Shown: piece by piece, positions 6,623 to 9,737 of the stretch
How the letters are laid out: every line of letters begins with the position of its first letter
Numbering within the stretch: position 1 is the first letter of the stretch
Assembly: GCA_025960445.1 (NCBI GenBank)
Contig: JAICIT010000055.1
Coordinates: 1-9,737, forward strand
Direction of reading: 5' to 3'
DNA length: 9,737 nucleotides
Source of the DNA: Bradyrhizobium sp.
Lineage (GTDB): Bacteria; Pseudomonadota; Alphaproteobacteria; Rhizobiales; Xanthobacteraceae
Program-made: the position numbers and the translations under genes
The notes under the pieces: generated by a model
Database searches by the model: none
The model's input: the letters and a program-made list of their open reading frames with translations, nothing else
What the model was told of the DNA's origin: nothing

Positions 6623-7822
6623 TCACGCCGCGGTGACGCGAACGGTTTCGATGACGTTGCGCAAGTAGCCCGCCGGATTCCACCTTGGCTCGCTCGGCTG
6701 GCTGTCGCCAACATTGTTGGTGGCGCGAACCTTGATCTCGTGGGAGCCCGCCGCAAGCTTCAGCGGAAGGTGCCATTCGCGGAATGAATATTTGCCGAGA
6801 TCCTTGCCGACTTTTGCCGGCGTCCAGTTCTTGCCGCCGTCGGTCGACACCGCGACATCCTTGATGCCCTTGCCCCCGTCAAAGGCAATGCCTTTCAGCG
6901 TCGTTGCGCCGGCTTTGAGCCTGGCGCCATCGGTCACGTTGGTAATGAATGAGCGCACCGTGAACCGGTTGATCGGGATCGTCGCCTTTGGCGCGGTGCC
7001 GGGATCGACGCATCCACACGGCGTGTCCGGAATCCGATAGGCGGTCTTCATCCAGAAGCCATCGAACACGTTATCGATCACGGTGATTTCGTTGAGATGC
7101 TTGACCCAGTAGGTACCGTAGTAACCCGGCACGACCAGACGCAGGGGAAAGCCGTTGAGAACAGGCAGATCGTGGTCGTTCATGCCGTAGGCCAGCATCA
7201 CCTCGCCATCTCTGGCATGGTCGACGTCGAGAGCTTTGACGAAGTCCGGCGTCTTGTCGCTCACCGGTCCGTCCATCCCGTTCAGCGTGATCTGCTTTGC
7301 ACCTTGCTGTATGCCGGCTTTGTCGAGCACGGTTTTCAGCGGCACGCCGCGCCAGCGCGCGTTACCCATCGCGCCGTTACCCAGCTGCCCGCCAGCGACG
7401 CGCGGATCGAAGAAGCCGCGGCTGTTGCCCGAGCATTGATTGACCGCGATCAGCTCGACCGCAGGCATCTTTTTCAGGTCTTTCAGTGAAAGCTTGAGTG
7501 GACGATCGACCTTGCCCTTGATCTCCAGCGTGAATTTGTCCGGATCGATATCGACCGGTATCTGCGCCAAATGGTAGCGGACGAAGAACGCATTGTTGGG
7601 CGTGATCAGGCCTTCGTTAAAGACCGAAAATGGTGTCTCGAGTTGCGGCGGCCGGCTGGTCACCCCGATCATAGGACGCTTCTGAGGATATTTCACGAGC
7701 GGTCGCTCGCCATTGCCGATCGGCAGCGTCACCGTTTGCGTTGCGAACACCTTCGACGAGCCGAAACCGGTCGCGAGCGCTGTCATTGCGGCGCCCTTCA
7801 TCATCTCTCGTCTGTCGAGCAT
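6623..7822 (-). CDS. sorA: Sulfite dehydrogenase molybdenum subunit SorA (Tat-exported)
   Basis: SorA oxidises sulfite to sulfate at a molybdopterin centre in the periplasm. From ATG 7822 the protein has 399 residues. It opens with a Tat signal (D-R-R-E-M-M-K at 3-9, hydrophobic stretch 10-20, likely cleavage after Val-Phe-Ala27), as expected for a cofactor loaded in the cytoplasm. Residues about 60-270 are the oxidoreductase molybdopterin-binding domain: Cys130 in N-Q-C-S-G-N-S-R-G is the molybdenum ligand, and Arg82, His84 and Tyr262 match the active-site Arg55, His57 and Tyr236 of Starkeya novella SorA allowing for the signal peptide. Residues about 282-397 are the Ig-like Mo-co dimerisation domain seen in sulfite oxidases. 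A longer frame opens at 7900, but GGAGG lies 7 bases before ATG 7822, the Tat signal starts there, and the extension would cover the likely promoter. sorB follows after 11 bp. Confidence 0.95.
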   Translation of the reverse strand: MLDRREMMKGAAMTALATGFGSSKVFATQTVTLPIGNGERPLVKYPQKRPMIGVTSRPPQLETPFSVFNEGLITPNNAFFVRYHLAQIPVDIDPDKFTLEIKGKVDRPLKLSLKDLKKMPAVELIAVNQCSGNSRGFFDPRVAGGQLGNGAMGNARWRGVPLKTVLDKAGIQQGAKQITLNGMDGPVSDKTPDFVKALDVDHARDGEVMLAYGMNDHDLPVLNGFPLRLVVPGYYGTYWVKHLNEITVIDNVFDGFWMKTAYRIPDTPCGCVDPGTAPKATIPINRFTVRSFITNVTDGARLKAGATTLKGIAFDGGKGIKDVAVSTDGGKNWTPAKVGKDLGKYSFREWHLPLKLAAGSHEIKVRATNNVGDSQPSEPRWNPAGYLRNVIETVRVTAA

Positions 7823-7849
7823 GGCGCTTCCTCCGAAGCTTTGAATACT

Positions 7850-7867
7850 TCCGGGTCTCCACCCGGA
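7850..7867 (-). other. 7-bp stem-loop in the sorA leader
   Basis: TCCGGGT (7850-7856) and ACCCGGA (7861-7867) pair perfectly across a 4-base loop. The stem lies 27 bases upstream of the sorA ATG and outside the ribosome binding site. If the promoter proposed just upstream is right, it would sit within a few bases of the transcript's 5' end, where such stems often protect mRNA from decay. No T-run follows on either strand, so it is not a terminator. It could also be a protein operator. Confidence 0.45.
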
Positions 7868-7876
7868 TTCGTGGAC

Positions 7877-7905
7877 ATTTTCCGCATCGGTGAGCGGCAA
7901 GTCAA
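7877..7905 (-). promoter_or_regulatory. Candidate sigma-70 type promoter of sorAB
   Basis: On the minus strand TTGACT (7905-7900) and GAAAAT (7882-7877) are spaced by exactly 17 bases. The -35 box matches the consensus at five of six positions and the -10 box at four. Transcription would start near 7870, giving a leader of about 48 bases that begins with the 7850-7867 stem. The promoter lies wholly between the cyclase stop and sorA, so sorAB could be expressed apart from the cyclase gene. Confidence 0.45.
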
Positions 7906-7936
7906 TTCGTACTTGGAAGGAGGACGTCGGAGGCGA

Positions 7937-9670
7937 TCAAGCCGCGGCGGCTTCCAGGTCATCAACCAGGGCTGACAGAATTTTCGCGCTCTCGACAGCG
8001 CCCACGGTGATCGGTTCGAGCCGTCCGCGAATGCTGACCTGCTGCCGCGGCAAGGCACCGACCGCAAGCCCCGCAGTGGCCCGAACTTCCTCGGAAATGA
8101 TCGCTTCGCATCCGAGACTCTTCGTCATGTCCTGCAGCCTGGCCGCGACATTGACGGCATCGCCGAGCGCGGTGAACACGATATGATCGCGATATCCGAT
8201 GTCGCCGATGATCACTTCTCCGCTATGGATACCGATGCCGAAGCGTATCGGTTCGCGCAGATCGTGGCTCAACAATCGATTTAGTTCATCAACATTGTCG
8301 GCGATCATGGCGGCGGCCCGGAGTGCTTGCCGGCATGCGGTTTGCGGGCCGCTCGACAATCCGAACAGCGCCAATTGCCCGTCTCCGACGAACTGGTTGG
8401 GCTGGCCGCCGCATGCAATCACGGCCTGCGACACCGCCCCGAGGAAGCGGTTGACGATGAAAACGGTGTCGAACGGCAATTGGATTTCGGCGAGTTTTGT
8501 CGAGCCTCGCATATCGATGAACATGCTGACCAGATATCGCTCCTGGCCGATGCGGTGCGGCTGCGAGCCTCGCGCAGTCGTGGACATGTGCGGCATGAAG
8601 AGCTGAAAGAAGGACAGGTCGGTTTCGGGCCTGAGCTGACAAGCGAGGCGGATCGACGGATCGGTGGCGCCGACGCGGTTGAGCACGAACGCCTCGCGCT
8701 GCGATGGCGGGGGGAGCGAGCTGGTATCGCCGATCACGCGAATGCGGCAGGTGGAGCAGCGCGCGCGTCCCCCGCAGATACTGGCGTGCGGCACGTTATT
8801 CCGCAGGCTCGCCTCGAGAACGCTGAGGCCCTTCGGCACGCGAACCGTCCTGCCATTGCCGTACGACAGATTGATCATGCCGCCGCGGCGCTCGGCGATG
8901 GCGCGCGCGCCCCGTCCGACCAGCACCAATCCGATCAGGCCGAGATAGAAGATCAGGAAATAGTTGACGACGCTTTCCAGCACTTCCTGTTCGGCAACGG
9001 TACCGACCTGGCGTTGGGAAAGATTGTCGGCCCGCCATTCGTCGCTCTCGCTGTCGGCCACGACGTTTCGTCCGGCCTGATAAAGACCCAGCATCGCCAA
9101 TGTCGGCACCAAGACAGCCGCCGCGAGCAGAAACGGCGCCGCGCGCTTGTAGAACGCTTTCATCCGCAGCCAGAAATAAAGCCCGATGCAGCCATGTATC
9201 CATGCGATCAGCAGGAGCGCATACATCTGCAAGATCTTGTAAGGCCATGTCACCCAGTACGCGTAGAGCACCTGCGGGTAGTGTCTTTCCTGTCCGAACA
9301 GGGCCGGCCCGAGCCGCACGCCGATGATGTGGGCGATGATGAGCGCCGGGATACTCAGGCCGAGCACAAGTTGCAGGGGCTCGATCGCCTTCCAGCGAAA
9401 TTGCCGCCGCTCATAAAACGCCCATATGCCGAGTCCGGCATGCACCAGCGCCGCCGCATAGAACACGATGGCAACGGGCGGAAATTGCCAGAACAGGATG
9501 TGGTAGTACAAACCCGTTGCAAGCGCGTCTGCGGAGATATTGCCGAGCGCGTGGTTGAGAAAATGGCTGACCAGGTAAGTGAACAACACCGCGCCACAGG
9601 TCAGCCGAACCTGCCGGATGCTGATGCCTCGGATCATTCTCATGATCTGCTGCTGGGAGAGTTGGGCCAT
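7937..9670 (-). CDS. cyaC: CyaC-like adenylate cyclase: SdhC-like 6-helix anchor, 2Fe-2S ferredoxin domain, class III cyclase
   Basis: From ATG 9670 the protein has 577 residues in three modules. Residues about 23-253 hold six membrane helices (roughly 23-43, 65-86, 100-118, 146-168, 178-198, 233-253). His36 or His40, His77, His114 and His159 in the first four fit the tetra-histidine, two-haem-b signature of succinate:quinone oxidoreductase anchors. Residues about 265-355 are a plant/adrenodoxin-type ferredoxin domain with Cys299-X5-Cys305-X2-Cys308 and Cys344. Residues about 375-555 are a class III cyclase domain: metal-binding Asp386 and Asp430, Asn507 and Arg511 for the transition state, and Thr500 at the adenine-selecting site. 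The partner lysine is Gln426. The S. meliloti CyaC with this architecture makes cAMP in response to quinone redox state, so the same role is likely. The start is uncertain: ATG 9691 and GTG 9706 are also in frame, but only 9670 has a GGAG, close at 3 bases. sorA follows after 114 bp. Confidence 0.9.
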   Translation of the reverse strand: MAQLSQQQIMRMIRGISIRQVRLTCGAVLFTYLVSHFLNHALGNISADALATGLYYHILFWQFPPVAIVFYAAALVHAGLGIWAFYERRQFRWKAIEPLQLVLGLSIPALIIAHIIGVRLGPALFGQERHYPQVLYAYWVTWPYKILQMYALLLIAWIHGCIGLYFWLRMKAFYKRAAPFLLAAAVLVPTLAMLGLYQAGRNVVADSESDEWRADNLSQRQVGTVAEQEVLESVVNYFLIFYLGLIGLVLVGRGARAIAERRGGMINLSYGNGRTVRVPKGLSVLEASLRNNVPHASICGGRARCSTCRIRVIGDTSSLPPPSQREAFVLNRVGATDPSIRLACQLRPETDLSFFQLFMPHMSTTARGSQPHRIGQERYLVSMFIDMRGSTKLAEIQLPFDTVFIVNRFLGAVSQAVIACGGQPNQFVGDGQLALFGLSSGPQTACRQALRAAAMIADNVDELNRLLSHDLREPIRFGIGIHSGEVIIGDIGYRDHIVFTALGDAVNVAARLQDMTKSLGCEAIISEEVRATAGLAVGALPRQQVSIRGRLEPITVGAVESAKILSALVDDLEAAAA

Positions 9671-9737
9671 GTGCTCCAATTGAAGGCTCATCGATGAATA
9701 GATCACGATGATAAAGTTTTATTCCCGCTGTGACCAC

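Noticed and set aside
6612..6776. 55-residue N-terminal extension of SorB
   Set aside because: It would overlap the end of sorA, has shadow-frame composition, and would bury the signal peptide. The internal ATG with GAGGAGA is the sensible start.
7823..7900. 26-residue N-terminal extension of SorA
   Set aside because: It would push the Tat motif away from the N-terminus and cover the likely promoter box and stem-loop. The GGAGG before ATG 7822 decides the start.
8327..9697. 456-codon open frame on the plus strand
   Set aside because: It is entirely antisense to the cyclase gene, is rich in Arg, His, Asp and Ala as expected for GC-rich mirror frames, and shows no domain or signal. The minus-strand frame has clear motifs throughout.
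1..9737. Mobile elements, CRISPR arrays, tRNA or rRNA genes
   Set aside because: I found no transposase-like coding region, no regularly spaced repeats and no RNA gene sequences.

Overview
The window is about 9.7 kb of GC-rich DNA. Codon use and gene content point to an alphaproteobacterium of the Bradyrhizobium/Rhodopseudomonas type. The proline utilisation protein is the short PutA without a DNA-binding domain, and as far as I can recall it closely resembles the Bradyrhizobium protein. The 2Fe-2S/class III cyclase with an SdhC-like membrane anchor is also typical of Rhizobiales. No mobile element, CRISPR array, tRNA or rRNA is visible.

Layout, left to right. (1) Plus strand, 1-491: the C-terminal end of an MFS transporter, probably of the aromatic acid:H+ symporter type, then a 54-residue single-helix membrane protein. 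(2) Minus strand, 497-4920: putA (proline to glutamate), then 131 bp, then a family III (CaiB/BaiF) CoA-transferase with its own candidate promoter and operator. (3) Plus strand, 5020-5691: an exported protein of unknown function with a plausible Cys-His-Asp triad, divergent from putA. The 87-99 bp between them hold a perfect 8-9-8 palindrome. (4) Minus strand, 5793-5993: a CspA-family cold-shock protein with a long, structured, non-coding leader. (5) Minus strand, 6285-9670: a redox block. A cyaC-like adenylate cyclase (six-helix, haem-ligand-bearing anchor, 2Fe-2S ferredoxin domain, class III cyclase) is followed by sorA and sorB, the molybdenum sulfite dehydrogenase and its cytochrome c subunit.

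How the parts may work together. SorA (Tat-exported) and SorB (Sec-exported, haem c) oxidise sulfite in the periplasm and pass electrons to cytochrome c. The cyclase upstream looks like the Sinorhizobium meliloti CyaC class, whose activity follows the quinone redox state. It could therefore report respiratory status through cAMP, next to a gene pair that feeds the respiratory chain. PutA also feeds quinone through its FAD domain. These links are inferred from gene order and family knowledge. The core genes are well-known families. The less explained parts are the triad-bearing exported protein, the cyclase beside sorAB, and several clean palindromes in promoter regions.
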